A stretch of 64,000 bases of DNA, taken from contig NZ_LR734808.1 of the NCBI RefSeq assembly GCF_902506655.1, forward strand, positions 1,798,001 through 1,862,000, in the 5' to 3' direction. Each line of letters opens with the position of its first letter. Position 1 is the first letter of the stretch. Shown one piece after another: positions 50,860 to 60,624 of this stretch. The notes under the pieces are model-generated. The model was not told where the DNA came from and did not search any database. It was given only the letters and a program-made list of their open reading frames with translations. The position numbers were made by a program, and so were the translations under genes. This DNA comes from Marinoscillum sp. 108. Lineage in GTDB: Bacteria > Bacteroidota > Bacteroidia > Cytophagales > Cyclobacteriaceae.

Positions 50860-51294
50860 ATGAACGCATACTCACTACACTATCCGCTGCTCCAGGAATT
50901 AGAAAACAGAAACCTTAAAGTCGACGGACCACTCAGCATCAACTTCCTTGAGAAACAAAGTCTGCTGATCATCAAAGGGTGGTCACTCAAACCAGAACTG
51001 AGAATCTGCTACAGCGTGATACTGGAAGAAATCCAGGATCACCTGGCTGCAAACGAAGGCATCACCATCAACTTTGAATATAAAATCTTCAATGCGTTTA
51101 CCACACGGTTTCTCTTCCAAACCATCAAGACTCTCAATGCGGCTGTAGCTCAGGGTAAGCATATTACCATCAACTGGATTACTGAGAAATACAACACAGA
51201 AATCTATGAAATGGGGATGGACCTTCAGGGATTGTGCGACTTTGACTTTCGGGTAAACCTCGCCAACCTCACCATTTCTCCTTCCATGAACTAA
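50860..51294 (+). CDS. Cassette 4: SiaC/DUF1987-like protein
   Basis: A 144-residue protein: LSINFLEKQSLLIIKGWSLK, ILEEIQDHLAANEGITINFE, YKIFNAFTTRFLFQTIKTLN, ITINWITEKYNTEIYEMGMD. Same plan as cassettes 2 and 3, but without the near-identical 3' half. The conserved Thr is in FNAFTTRF. Last member of the array before the divergent giant gene. Confidence 0.6.
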   Translation: MNAYSLHYPLLQELENRNLKVDGPLSINFLEKQSLLIIKGWSLKPELRICYSVILEEIQDHLAANEGITINFEYKIFNAFTTRFLFQTIKTLNAAVAQGKHITINWITEKYNTEIYEMGMDLQGLCDFDFRVNLANLTISPSMN

Positions 51295-51302
51295 TAAAAA
51301 AA

Positions 51303-51376
51303 GAGCCCACTTCTAAAGAAGTGAGCTCCAATCAGCGGTGAATTCTTGAAAAGGCAGCTCCCTTGGAGCTGCCTTG
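51303..51376. terminator. Double hairpin with shared 3' motif at array end
   Basis: GAGCCCACTTC/GAAGTGAGCTC (51303-51329), then AATCAGCGGTGAATT (51330-51344), then AAAAGGCAGCTCC/GGAGCTGCCTT (51349-51375). The same motif-hairpin block follows cassettes 2 and 3. This one also separates the array from the convergent giant gene. Confidence 0.75.
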
Positions 51377-51414
51377 ATAGACCTGAAAGTCTATCCGCCT
51401 TAGTACTTATATTT

Positions 51415-54400
51415 CTATTCTTTGATCACCCTTCTGAGCTCCCGCTCATTGCCCACCGTGAGGATCATCGTGTAAATACCCGGAGCCAGCACCACATTTT
51501 CTTCCATAACCAATCGCCCGGCAGATTTCTCATACCTGGCGGAAAACACCACTCTTCCACTCAGATCAGACAAACTCAGGTGTACTTCCCCTTGATAAGG
51601 ACTGGATACATCCAGGGTAAACCGATCAGTAAATGGGTTAGGATAAATCGTCAACTCCTCCTGAAGTACACTGAGCACCACAGACTGACCTGCTAATACC
51701 TCGAAGGAAACCACCACTGGAGTCGCCGCCAGATAGTTTTCATTCCCATCCTGATTGGCCGTCACAGTGACTAAACCGGCACCTGTCGCTGTAATCTCAT
51801 TACCCGAAAGGGTGACAGGCCCGGTGACCGTGTAGGTAATCTCCAGACCGGATGAAGCAGTGGCCGTGAGTGCCACGGGTGCGCTATCTACTGGAATATC
51901 ATCCATATCTTCAAAAATAATAGACTGGCTGGCCTTGTTAACCGAGAGGACCTGCTGCACATCTGCAGCTGCTAAAAAGTTGCCGTCTCCAGACTGTGCA
52001 GCTGAGATGGTCGCTGAACCAGCAGCATGAATGGTGATGGTACTTCCACTCACACTGGCAACAGCCGGATCTGACGATACATAGCTTACCGACAATCCGC
52101 TGCTGGCAGAGGCCGTGAGGTCAAAGTCAGCGTCTCCAAAGGTCTTATCCTCCAAAGCTCCAAAAGTGATGGTCTGACTAGCTTTGCCGATGGTTAAGGT
52201 CTGAGTGACCGAACCGGCCGCTGTGTAATTTTCATCCCCTACCTGGCTGGCTGTGATCTCCACAGTGCCCGCAGCATGAATGGTCACTGTAGACCCAGAG
52301 ATGGTGGCAATGGACTCATCTGACGATACATAGTCTAACGACAATCCGCTACTGGTAGTGGCCGCAAGATCAAAAGGAGCATCTCCAAAAGTCTTATCCT
52401 CCAAAGCTCCAAAAGTAATGCTCTGACTGGCTTTGCCGATGGTCAAGGTCTGGGTGACCGAACCCGCTGCTGTGTAATTGTCATCTCCTGCCTGGCTAGC
52501 TGTGATCTCCACAGTGCCAGCAGCATGAATGGTCACTGTAGCCCCTGCAATGGTGGCAATGGACTCATCTGAGGATACGTAGCTTACCGACAATCCGCTA
52601 CTGGCAGTGGCCGTAAGGTCGAAGGCAGCATCTCCAAAAGTCTTATCCTCCAAAGTGCTAAAGGTGATGCTCTGACTGGCTTTGCCGATAGTCAAAGTCT
52701 GAGTAACCGAACCGGCCGCTGCATAATTGTCGTCTCCTCCATGACTGGCTGTGATCTCCACAGTGCCCGCAGCATGAATGGTCACTGTAGATCCAGAGAT
52801 GGTAGCAATGGACTCATCTGACGATACGTAGCTTACCGACAATCCGCTACTGGCAGTGGCCGTAAGGTCGAAGGCAGCATCTCCAAAAGTCTTATCCTCC
52901 AAAGCTCCAAAAGTGATGCTCTGACTGGCTTTGCCGATGGTCAAGGTCTGAGTAACATCAGTGGCAGGATTATACGTATCATCCCCGGCCTGAGAGGCGG
53001 TAATGGTCACTGATCCCACCTTGAGAATACTCACCGTGGTACCACTTATTTCAGCGATTGACGGATCCGATGATGCATAAGTCAGAGCCAAACCACTGCT
53101 GGATGAACCTGTGAGTGTAAAATCAGCATCCCCGAAGGCCTTGGCTGGTAAAACGTCAAAGGTGATGACCTGATCCAATTTCTCAAACACATCTGTGATA
53201 GAGATCGTCAGGGATTCATCATAAGTCAGCCCGCCCGCATCTGTGGCTGTGACAGTAATGGTGTAAGTATCCTTTGTTTCAAAATCAAATGACTCGGCAG
53301 CAGAGAGGTCACTTCCTGACACGGTAAATGAATCATTGTCGTCCACCCCTGAGGCCAATGAAAAAGTATGGGAATCCCCTGCATCTGTATCAGCTGCACT
53401 GAGTACCCCGATCAACGTACCCGAAGCTTCATTTTCATCGATGGCTGCCACAGAAAGTGTGATGGCAGTTGGTGCCTCATTGAGGTCGTTTACTGTGATG
53501 GTAAATACTCCTTCTGTTTCTCCTCCGTTGCCATCATTGGCCAGTACGGTCACTTCATAACTAGACCTGGTCTCAAAATCAAATACCTCAGCCACATAAA
53601 GGGCATTGTCTGTAATGGTGAAAGCAGCATTATCCGTAGCGCCATCTTTCAAACTAAAAGTGGCCTCAGCTGCACCAGTATCCTGGTCATCCGAGCTAAA
53701 GTCTCCTACCTTGCCCCCCACGGTCGTGTTTTCATCGACTGTACTAACACTCAGTACCAGATTAGTGGGTGCTTCGTTCACATCATTGGTCGAAAGCAAA
53801 AATGATTTCGTAAAAGTCAAATCGTAACCGTCGGTAACTTCCACCTCGATCAAATACTGAGGAACCTGCTCAAAATCCAATGGCACGGTAGTGACCAACT
53901 GATCACCACTAGCCACAATCGGAAAAATGGTTTGTCCTCCGATCTCAATGGAAGTCAGCACTTCGTAGCTAAAGGTATCATCTGCATCCACATCGGTGGT
54001 AGTCAGCGTACCGATGGCCGAACCCACTGCTGCGTCTTCATCTATGTCACTTTTGGAAAGTGACATATCCGTGGGAGCATCACCTACCGGCGACACATCG
54101 ATGGTCATGGTATAGGTGAGTGTGCTGAGCACATCCTCTCCGGAATCATCAGCGACTTTGAAAGTGAAAGTAGCATAATCCTCCCCATTGGCATTGGCCT
54201 CTGGTGTAAAAGTCAGGAGCGTAAGGTCAGAATAGGTAACATCCGTACTCACAGCATCACCGTCATATAACAGATATCCCAAAGAGACATCCGAGATGAT
54301 TTGTATCCCAGCAAAGAGGTCTTCATCACTATCAGCAAATACAATATCTGACTCCTGAAAGGAGTAAGTGGCGTCCTCCAGAGCCGTCACCGAGCCATCA

Positions 54401-57400
54401 TCGGACGTTGGGTAGTGGATGACGTCCAACAGCGCACCGCTCGAAATATTTTCGCACAGCCCATTAATCACCACGCGATAGCTATTTCCATCAAGATCAT
54501 CTGTTAGCTCTGCAATGGTAAGCTCGCTGGTCTGAGTACCTGAGTAAGTGGCATCATCAGCCAGATCCGTGTATTCACCACCACTGCTGACCTGCCACTG
54601 ATAGGTAGGAGCATCCGCACTAGCCACCACAGAAAATGAGGCTTCATTTCCCAGGAAGTCTTTCAGGTCTTGTGGTTGTGTGTTAATAAATCCCTGTGAT
54701 TCGACCGCTCCAAGATCTGAAATGCCCGATCTGGTATTTCCCAGCTGATCCGTCTCAGGGGCCACTGAATCATCTCCCGCATCGAGGGCTGAAGACGTGC
54801 AAACAACCAATTCATGCACCAAAAGTCCGGTCCCGTTTGGATCGGTCAGGGTCGTATTGATCACATCAGCGGCTACTCCTGAAAAGGTAGGATAGCCAAT
54901 ATTGTTGGATTCTGTGATTGTGGCCGCACCAGCAGATGTATAAACGTTGCTAATCGTGTTCCCCACAAAAATGGAGTTCTTGATAGTTGCCAGGGCACTT
55001 CCTCCGGAAACTTCATCATAGCCAATGGCAATGGCATTTTGCGCGAAAGTACAATTGGTAAGAATTACTTCAGAATTCTTATTGGCCAGTGCCGCGATAT
55101 CGATGGTTGTATCGTCTAGGTTGTCATCATACGATCGAATACCATTTTCTGAGAAAGTACAATTAGTAAAATGAGCGATGATTTGATCATTTCCGTCCGA
55201 TGCGTTTAGGTTGGCCCCATTTCCATATGCATTGATAAAGGACACATTGGTGATGTAATGCGTGGTAGTGAAGCTTCCAGATGTATTGTAGAGATTAATT
55301 TGTAATCCTCCGCTGTATTCATCCTGGTTATTTTTGATCACTACATTCTCAATGGTTGAAGTGGTGAAGGACTGATAGTCATTAATAAATACGGATTTTT
55401 CATTATTATCAAACTCAGAGTTTGTCAGTGAAACTCTTGCGGGTACTTCCGAGGAAGTCTGACCACCTAGCTGAGAGCTATAGAATAAAATGGCGGTGCG
55501 GTTATCAGATAAGAATAACTGATCGAAATCATTGTCCATGGATACGGTGCTTATTCCGTTCTGTCCATAACCTGATACTGCTATTTCTGAAAGAACGATC
55601 ATACTTGACTCAAGCCTCAACCCATCATCAGTATTTTCCTGATCATGGTAGAGTTCAAATCCTGACATTTCAAGATATTCCATGCCTTGAGAACTTAAGG
55701 AATAACCTGAAGGAGTCGTGTCTTCAAATCTAAGTAGATCCCGTCCTGGCCCCACGATCTTCAATCGGCTGGCAGTTATCAATATCCCACTGATGTTGAT
55801 GGTGGAATTGTCCGGCAAGCCAGTCAAATCCACTGTAATCGTTTGATCACAGGCTGCGGTGTTAGCCAATGCAACTGCCCATGCGAAACTGCCTTGCCCT
55901 GAAGAAGCATCGGTAGTGACCGCTATGGTGTCACTTTCTTCTATTGTTATGATCTCAGAGGTCGCAGCAGCTCTTGTATAACAAGCGCCTGGCTCGCTTA
56001 AAATGACACTTATTTCGTCTCCGGGAGAAACTTCATAAGTGAAAGTCTCATCGGTTTCTTCAGCTATTTCCTCACTATTGACCACCCATTGATATGCTGG
56101 CGTAGTTTCGACATTTTCCGCAACTGCAGTAAACGTAATCTCCTGTGCTCCGCATAAGATGAAATCCTGTCCGGTAATGGTGACCTCAAGTGCAGCTGCA
56201 GGATTCACTGTAAGGGTAGCTACCTCGGAAGTCTCGGTATTCAGTGTTCCCTCCACTACGCATCGAAATTGGTACTGGTCCCAGTCAATATCAAGACAAG
56301 TAAGGCTTAACTCCTCGGTATCTGACCCGCTTATTTGATCATCCTCTTCCAGATCGCTCCAGGTACTGCCGTCATTGACCTGCCACTGATAGGTGGCGCC
56401 GCTTCCAGTCACGGCCACCGAAAAGACGACATCTTCACCTTCCGATATTTCATCATCTTCCGGATTGGATTCAATCACAATATTGGTGATAATACTCAGT
56501 GTACCATAGTTGTTATTGTTATCGAAATCAGTCTCTCCAGCATTTGAAGCAGTGTTGTTGCTAAAAGAAACTCCTACTCCCTCTGCCGTCACGCCATCCA
56601 TTAGGAAGAGCGCTCCGCCCTTGCCCTGGCCATCACCGGAATAGGCTCCACCCAGACCTTTTGAAGCCTGGTTATTGGAGAACGTCACATTTGTAAATTC
56701 TGCAGATCCAGCTCTGACGAACAGTGCTCCCCCGAGCCCTCCGCCTCCACCACCGGATCTTGCACTAGAGCTTGAGCTTCCGTTGAATGAATTTGTGCTT
56801 CCACCGAACATCCCGCCTGTGCCTCCTGGTGATGTACCTGGTGCTTGAAAGTTCGCCACCCCAGGTGCACCTGCTCCGGCACCATATCCACCTGTTCCGC
56901 CTCTGCCATTGGCTCCACCACCATAGACAGTGGCCGCACCACCAACACCACCACCAGAACCAAATCCTCCAGTGCCTCCAGGGTTTCCATTGGGTCCTGA
57001 AGAACCTGGAGCCCCGCCAGTATCAAACGGTCCTGCACCACCACTATGGGTTCCTCCTGCCACACCACCATTTCCACCTTGGGCCGTGTTGCCATCAAAG
57101 ATGACATTTTCTAAACTCAGGGTTGCATTATCTGCATAGATGGCTCCCCCCATGCCAGCCCCGGCTCCAGCATAATTTTTGTCTTGGCCTTTGGCTAATC
57201 CATTTTGAAGGGTGAGATCGTTGATCACAACCGTTGGAGCAGTTTCATTCACAATAAAAAAAATGCGATAAGTATCTGCACCATCTATGGCCAGATCAGA
57301 TGATCCTGGTCCATTAATCGTCAGGTCTTGCGTGATGTCAGGAAGCGCACTCCCCAAAGTGATGGTCCCAGAAATTCCGGTCATGTCGATCACATCTGCT

Positions 57401-57543
57401 CCGGATGAGCCTTCGGCAAGGGTCATTGCCTCGCGAAGTGAACCAGCACCATCATCGTTGGTATTGGTCACTGTGTAAGTTGTCTGGGCCCATGACCAAT
57501 GGGTCAGTAAAAAGAACAATACTAAGGCGAAAAGTTTTCTCAT
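51415..57543 (-). CDS. Giant T9SS-secreted adhesin-like protein
   Basis: A 2042-residue protein from ATG 57543 (MRKLFALVLFFLLTHWSWAQ signal peptide). Residues 20-350 resemble a parallel beta-helix (TYTVTNTNDDGAGSLREAMT opening) with a long Gly-rich stretch. Ig-like stretches and further beta-helix follow, then three cadherin-type repeats (each with NEAPT or DAPTD), then six ~83-residue Ig/MBG-like repeats (ITFGALEDKTFGDA...), and a C-terminal T9SS sorting domain starting LTIYPNPFTDRFTLDV and ending in GIYTMILTVGNERELRRVI. Secreted or surface-anchored; a role in adhesion is inferred from the architecture. Confidence 0.88.
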   Translation of the reverse strand: MRKLFALVLFFLLTHWSWAQTTYTVTNTNDDGAGSLREAMTLAEGSSGADVIDMTGISGTITLGSALPDITQDLTINGPGSSDLAIDGADTYRIFFIVNETAPTVVINDLTLQNGLAKGQDKNYAGAGAGMGGAIYADNATLSLENVIFDGNTAQGGNGGVAGGTHSGGAGPFDTGGAPGSSGPNGNPGGTGGFGSGGGVGGAATVYGGGANGRGGTGGYGAGAGAPGVANFQAPGTSPGGTGGMFGGSTNSFNGSSSSSARSGGGGGGLGGALFVRAGSAEFTNVTFSNNQASKGLGGAYSGDGQGKGGALFLMDGVTAEGVGVSFSNNTASNAGETDFDNNNNYGTLSIITNIVIESNPEDDEISEGEDVVFSVAVTGSGATYQWQVNDGSTWSDLEEDDQISGSDTEELSLTCLDIDWDQYQFRCVVEGTLNTETSEVATLTVNPAAALEVTITGQDFILCGAQEITFTAVAENVETTPAYQWVVNSEEIAEETDETFTYEVSPGDEISVILSEPGACYTRAAATSEIITIEESDTIAVTTDASSGQGSFAWAVALANTAACDQTITVDLTGLPDNSTINISGILITASRLKIVGPGRDLLRFEDTTPSGYSLSSQGMEYLEMSGFELYHDQENTDDGLRLESSMIVLSEIAVSGYGQNGISTVSMDNDFDQLFLSDNRTAILFYSSQLGGQTSSEVPARVSLTNSEFDNNEKSVFINDYQSFTTSTIENVVIKNNQDEYSGGLQINLYNTSGSFTTTHYITNVSFINAYGNGANLNASDGNDQIIAHFTNCTFSENGIRSYDDNLDDTTIDIAALANKNSEVILTNCTFAQNAIAIGYDEVSGGSALATIKNSIFVGNTISNVYTSAGAATITESNNIGYPTFSGVAADVINTTLTDPNGTGLLVHELVVCTSSALDAGDDSVAPETDQLGNTRSGISDLGAVESQGFINTQPQDLKDFLGNEASFSVVASADAPTYQWQVSSGGEYTDLADDATYSGTQTSELTIAELTDDLDGNSYRVVINGLCENISSGALLDVIHYPTSDDGSVTALEDATYSFQESDIVFADSDEDLFAGIQIISDVSLGYLLYDGDAVSTDVTYSDLTLLTFTPEANANGEDYATFTFKVADDSGEDVLSTLTYTMTIDVSPVGDAPTDMSLSKSDIDEDAAVGSAIGTLTTTDVDADDTFSYEVLTSIEIGGQTIFPIVASGDQLVTTVPLDFEQVPQYLIEVEVTDGYDLTFTKSFLLSTNDVNEAPTNLVLSVSTVDENTTVGGKVGDFSSDDQDTGAAEATFSLKDGATDNAAFTITDNALYVAEVFDFETRSSYEVTVLANDGNGGETEGVFTITVNDLNEAPTAITLSVAAIDENEASGTLIGVLSAADTDAGDSHTFSLASGVDDNDSFTVSGSDLSAAESFDFETKDTYTITVTATDAGGLTYDESLTISITDVFEKLDQVITFDVLPAKAFGDADFTLTGSSSSGLALTYASSDPSIAEISGTTVSILKVGSVTITASQAGDDTYNPATDVTQTLTIGKASQSITFGALEDKTFGDAAFDLTATASSGLSVSYVSSDESIATISGSTVTIHAAGTVEITASHGGDDNYAAAGSVTQTLTIGKASQSITFSTLEDKTFGDAAFDLTATASSGLSVSYVSSDESIATIAGATVTIHAAGTVEITASQAGDDNYTAAGSVTQTLTIGKASQSITFGALEDKTFGDAPFDLAATTSSGLSLDYVSSDESIATISGSTVTIHAAGTVEITASQVGDENYTAAGSVTQTLTIGKASQTITFGALEDKTFGDADFDLTASASSGLSVSYVSSDPAVASVSGSTITIHAAGSATISAAQSGDGNFLAAADVQQVLSVNKASQSIIFEDMDDIPVDSAPVALTATASSGLEITYTVTGPVTLSGNEITATGAGLVTVTANQDGNENYLAATPVVVSFEVLAGQSVVLSVLQEELTIYPNPFTDRFTLDVSSPYQGEVHLSLSDLSGRVVFSARYEKSAGRLVMEENVVLAPGIYTMILTVGNERELRRVIKE
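51945..53190 (-). repeat. Tandem ~249-bp repeats inside the giant gene
   Basis: Five to six units of 83 codons, each running from the (S)QSITFGALEDKTFGDA region to LTIGKA. The four central units are nearly identical at the DNA level (for example the TCTTATCCTCCAAAG stretch recurs at about 52146, 52395, 52644 and 52893, spaced 249 bp). Such repeats suggest recent recombination-driven copy-number change. Confidence 0.85.
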
Positions 57544-57685
57544 GTCGGTGAATTTTGAATATGAACTAAGGTTATCAATCACCATAGTTAATGTTCAAAA
57601 GACATGATCGCTGAAAAAAAGTGAAGTATGGCACCAATGCTGTGAAGTATGGTCAGCGAGTGCCGACCAACTCAAATAAATGCCC

Positions 57686-58417
57686 TTAAATGGTCTTAAT
57701 GCTACGAAAGAGGTTGTCTTTGAATGTTTTTGAAATCGGGATTTCTTTCCCTACAACTGTCAGATAGCCATTGCCGATCACTTCTACTTTGGATAAATTG
57801 ACCAGGTAGCGCTGATGCACCTGAATGAAATTTGCGGGCAGCCTCTGAGCAAAATCCACAAGCTTGCTTCGGATCAGGTGCCTTTTCCCTGACAGGTGTA
57901 ACTCCAGGTAATTACCGTCTGACTTCACAAACTGAATCTCATCAACGGTCAATTTGACCAAAATATGCTCGTCCTTGATAAAAAGACTTTCATTGACCAT
58001 CATATTGTCCGTCTCGGCAGGCGGCGGTGAGGTAGATCTATTGGCAAATGCCTCCAGGGCAATTTTAATGGCTGTGTACAGTTCCATCTCCTCAAAGGGT
58101 TTGATTAGATAGCCGTCAGGTTTAAAAGTGAGCGCACTCTCTACGGTTTTTCGGTCGCCATAGGCCGTAAGGAAAACAAAGGGAATGGTCCCCAGTTCGT
58201 GGATTTTCTGAGCCAACCAAATGCCGTCCTTCTCGCCAATCAGGTTGATATCTAAAATGGCCAGGTCCACTTCCATGGACTGAATATCCTTCCAGGCGGC
58301 AGTAGCCTCATCGGCGACTCCACATACCTCATATCCAACCTGATGCAAATAACTCTTGATGGTGGCCACGGTGATGGCCTCATCCTCCACTATGTATATG
58401 TTGATTTTCTCACTCAT
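57686..58417 (-). CDS. LytTR-type response regulator
   Basis: A 243-residue regulator. Receiver with DLAILDINLIGEKDG (phospho-Asp) and PDGYLIKPFEEMEL, a linker, and a C-terminal LytTR DNA-binding domain: VDEIQFVKSDGNYLELHLSG and FIQVHQRYLVNLSKVEVIGN. Works with the kinase gene just upstream (3-nt gap). LytTR regulators often control surface or biofilm genes; the giant adhesin gene next to it is one possible target. Confidence 0.93.
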   Translation of the reverse strand: MSEKINIYIVEDEAITVATIKSYLHQVGYEVCGVADEATAAWKDIQSMEVDLAILDINLIGEKDGIWLAQKIHELGTIPFVFLTAYGDRKTVESALTFKPDGYLIKPFEEMELYTAIKIALEAFANRSTSPPPAETDNMMVNESLFIKDEHILVKLTVDEIQFVKSDGNYLELHLSGKRHLIRSKLVDFAQRLPANFIQVHQRYLVNLSKVEVIGNGYLTVVGKEIPISKTFKDNLFRSIKTI

Positions 58418-58420
58418 TCT

Positions 58421-60328
58421 TTAACCTTCATTAAGTTGAATCACATAGACAGCTCCATGATCAGAAAAGATATTCAGTTTGGCCCTGATCTGACCACAGA
58501 GCATTGTGATTAGTTGCATGCCTAGTGAATTGGATTTTTCAATTGAAAAATGCTCCGGAAACCCTTTTCCATTGTCACGAATCTCTAAAGTTTCACCCCC
58601 ATGTTCACCCTTATAAAACCGAATGGAAATCTCACCCGGCGAGGAATCAAAGGCATATTTATAGCTATTTGTCAATATCTCATTGATAATTAATCCCAGG
58701 GGAACCGCCAGCTCCCCACTCACCTCAAGGTCCTCTATGGAAGTGGTCACTCGGGTATCCTTCGGCTGGCCAAGTCCTGCTTCGACAAGCTCAACTAATT
58801 CCTCAATGTACTTCTTCAAAGAAACTGAAGAAATACTATTGTCACCAATCAGTAAATTATGAATCAGTGCCATGGACCTTATTCTGCCCTTACTTTCCCG
58901 GAGAGCAGAATTCACAAAATCATCCTTGGACTTATCTGCCTGGAGTTGCAATAAACCAGAAGTGATCTGAAGGTTGTTTTTGATCCGATGGTGCAATTCT
59001 CTCAGGAAAATTTCTTTCTGCTCCAACTTGCGCTCGGCTTCCAATTTGCTATTTAGCTTTTGCTTATAGTTGAGAAACAAAACCACAATGACCAGAACCA
59101 GGATCACTATTCCGGAGATCAATAGGTTGAGTTGATTATTTTGGACTTTTTTAATCGAATTGGATTTCTCAATTTCCAGTTTCTGTTCTGCCAGTATCGC
59201 CCTTTGCTGATCTGAATCCAGAAGGGTGGTCATGGCAATAAGGTTGTTCCTGTTGCTGAGTTCATTCAGTGAATCGTTGAGTTTATTGAATTCCTTAAGG
59301 TATTTGGCAGCGTTTCCGTACTGCTCGGTCTCATAAAAATACTCCGCCTCCACTTCCAAAAGTCTCAATTTGGTAGCCAGCCAGCCTCTGTTTCCCAGCA
59401 GGTTTTTGACGGTATCAATATAGCTGGCGGCCCGAGGCAAATCCCCCAGATGAATGAAACATTCGGCCAGATCCAGACGCTTGTTGAGAGTGTTATCCAC
59501 TTCATGAATGGTTTTGCTCACTTCTATGTCCTTGATCAGAAGTGGTATGGCAGGCTCATAGTTACCTTGCGCCACCAACACCTGGCCAATCATGCCTCTG
59601 GAGTAGGCTGTCCAGTAATGTTTATTGGATTCTGTGTACGGCGATTTGCCATCGTACTCCACTCGTGCCATGATGTACTGTCCATCTTCATAAGCTTTAT
59701 CGTAATAGTAGATGGCACTGTCATAGTCGCCATTTTCTTTATAAAGGGAGGCCAGGTCCATGAAATACACCATTCTGTTCCACCCCTGAGCTGGGAATTC
59801 TACAGAATGCTTAAAATCCTTAATGGCTTCCGTAAACAGGTCTGCTTCCGCGTAGATTTCCCAAAAACTATGGTCAAATCCGGCTTCTATTCTTTGCTTT
59901 CTCAAGGGGATGGCCTCCTTCAGGTTTCCGGTTCGTCTGTAGGCCTCCTCCAGCTTGAGTATTGCATATTGATAACGTTTTTCAGATAGCAACTCCCTTT
60001 GCTCCAGCAATTCCACCAGAAGCGGGATACACTTTTCGTATAAAGCCAGGGTATGATAGACTATGGCCAATGGATAATCTAGCTTTTGAAGTGTCAGTGT
60101 ATCCTGATTGAGTTTAGCCTGCTCGTAGAAGTATTCGGCTGGCGCCAGCCACTCTCCTACCGGATTTTGAAAGACACCGTGACCTGATTGCTCCAGGCTA
60201 TCCCACACATGTATAAAGCGGTCTGTACTGTTGAAGTTGTAAACAGACTTCACCTCGTCGCTGAGCTCCTGTGAGGTGAGGGCCAGGCTGCCAATGAGTA
60301 GGCAAATACATGTAAGATAAAATCTCAA
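58421..60328 (-). CDS. TPR-containing sensor histidine kinase (HisKA_2 type)
   Basis: A 635-residue membrane kinase. Signal peptide (MRFYLTCICLLIGSLAL), a periplasmic TPR region (about 100-370, e.g. SAIYYYDKAYEDGQYI and GDLPRAASYIDTVKNLLG), a membrane helix (about 403-421, LLISGIVILVLVIVVLFL), then the HisKA_2 box FLRELHHRIKNNLQITSGLLQ and an HATPase with INEILTNSYKYAF and DNGKGFPEHF. Typical partner of LytTR regulators in Bacteroidota. First gene of the pair. Confidence 0.93.
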   Translation of the reverse strand: MRFYLTCICLLIGSLALTSQELSDEVKSVYNFNSTDRFIHVWDSLEQSGHGVFQNPVGEWLAPAEYFYEQAKLNQDTLTLQKLDYPLAIVYHTLALYEKCIPLLVELLEQRELLSEKRYQYAILKLEEAYRRTGNLKEAIPLRKQRIEAGFDHSFWEIYAEADLFTEAIKDFKHSVEFPAQGWNRMVYFMDLASLYKENGDYDSAIYYYDKAYEDGQYIMARVEYDGKSPYTESNKHYWTAYSRGMIGQVLVAQGNYEPAIPLLIKDIEVSKTIHEVDNTLNKRLDLAECFIHLGDLPRAASYIDTVKNLLGNRGWLATKLRLLEVEAEYFYETEQYGNAAKYLKEFNKLNDSLNELSNRNNLIAMTTLLDSDQQRAILAEQKLEIEKSNSIKKVQNNQLNLLISGIVILVLVIVVLFLNYKQKLNSKLEAERKLEQKEIFLRELHHRIKNNLQITSGLLQLQADKSKDDFVNSALRESKGRIRSMALIHNLLIGDNSISSVSLKKYIEELVELVEAGLGQPKDTRVTTSIEDLEVSGELAVPLGLIINEILTNSYKYAFDSSPGEISIRFYKGEHGGETLEIRDNGKGFPEHFSIEKSNSLGMQLITMLCGQIRAKLNIFSDHGAVYVIQLNEG

Positions 60329-60624
60329 AACTGCGGATTAGTACTGTAGAAAACGTGAATTACAGGAATCTGCACCTCCTGTGCAACAATAAGTGAAACA
60401 TAAGCATTTTCTTACCAACTCTGCCCATTTATCTGGGAAGTACGTCGCACGAAATTCCCTTATACCGCCCTACCCCTATTCATTTTTATCTCCCTTCGAT
60501 CCAACTTTGCATCTGGCCAATACCAATTCACTCCTATTGTTTATACATTTAGAATGTGATTTGAAAACACCGAAATTGGCGCTCTCCACATGAGATCATT
60601 AACTTTTAGTCTGAACTCTAGCAC
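60329..60624. other. Divergent intergenic region
   Basis: 296 nt between the leftward TPR kinase and the rightward OmpR-type regulator. AACTTTG at about 60503-60509 resembles the cassette -7 element, and GTCGCACGAAAT (near 60443) is loosely like the shared element, but the match is poor. No other structure is seen. Confidence 0.4.

Noticed and set aside
52146-52920. 249-bp periodic repeats considered as a CRISPR-like array
   Set aside because: Units are in-frame, contiguous coding repeats without spacers.
51415-57543. Several long plus-strand frames across the giant gene
   Set aside because: They are antisense shadows of the repetitive, codon-biased coding sequence, with no start signals or recognisable domains.
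60410-60510. Possible sixth copy of the cassette promoter element upstream of the OmpR-type regulator
   Set aside because: Only loose similarity (GTCGCACGAAAT and AACTTTG) without the fixed spacing or the CTCTAA box.
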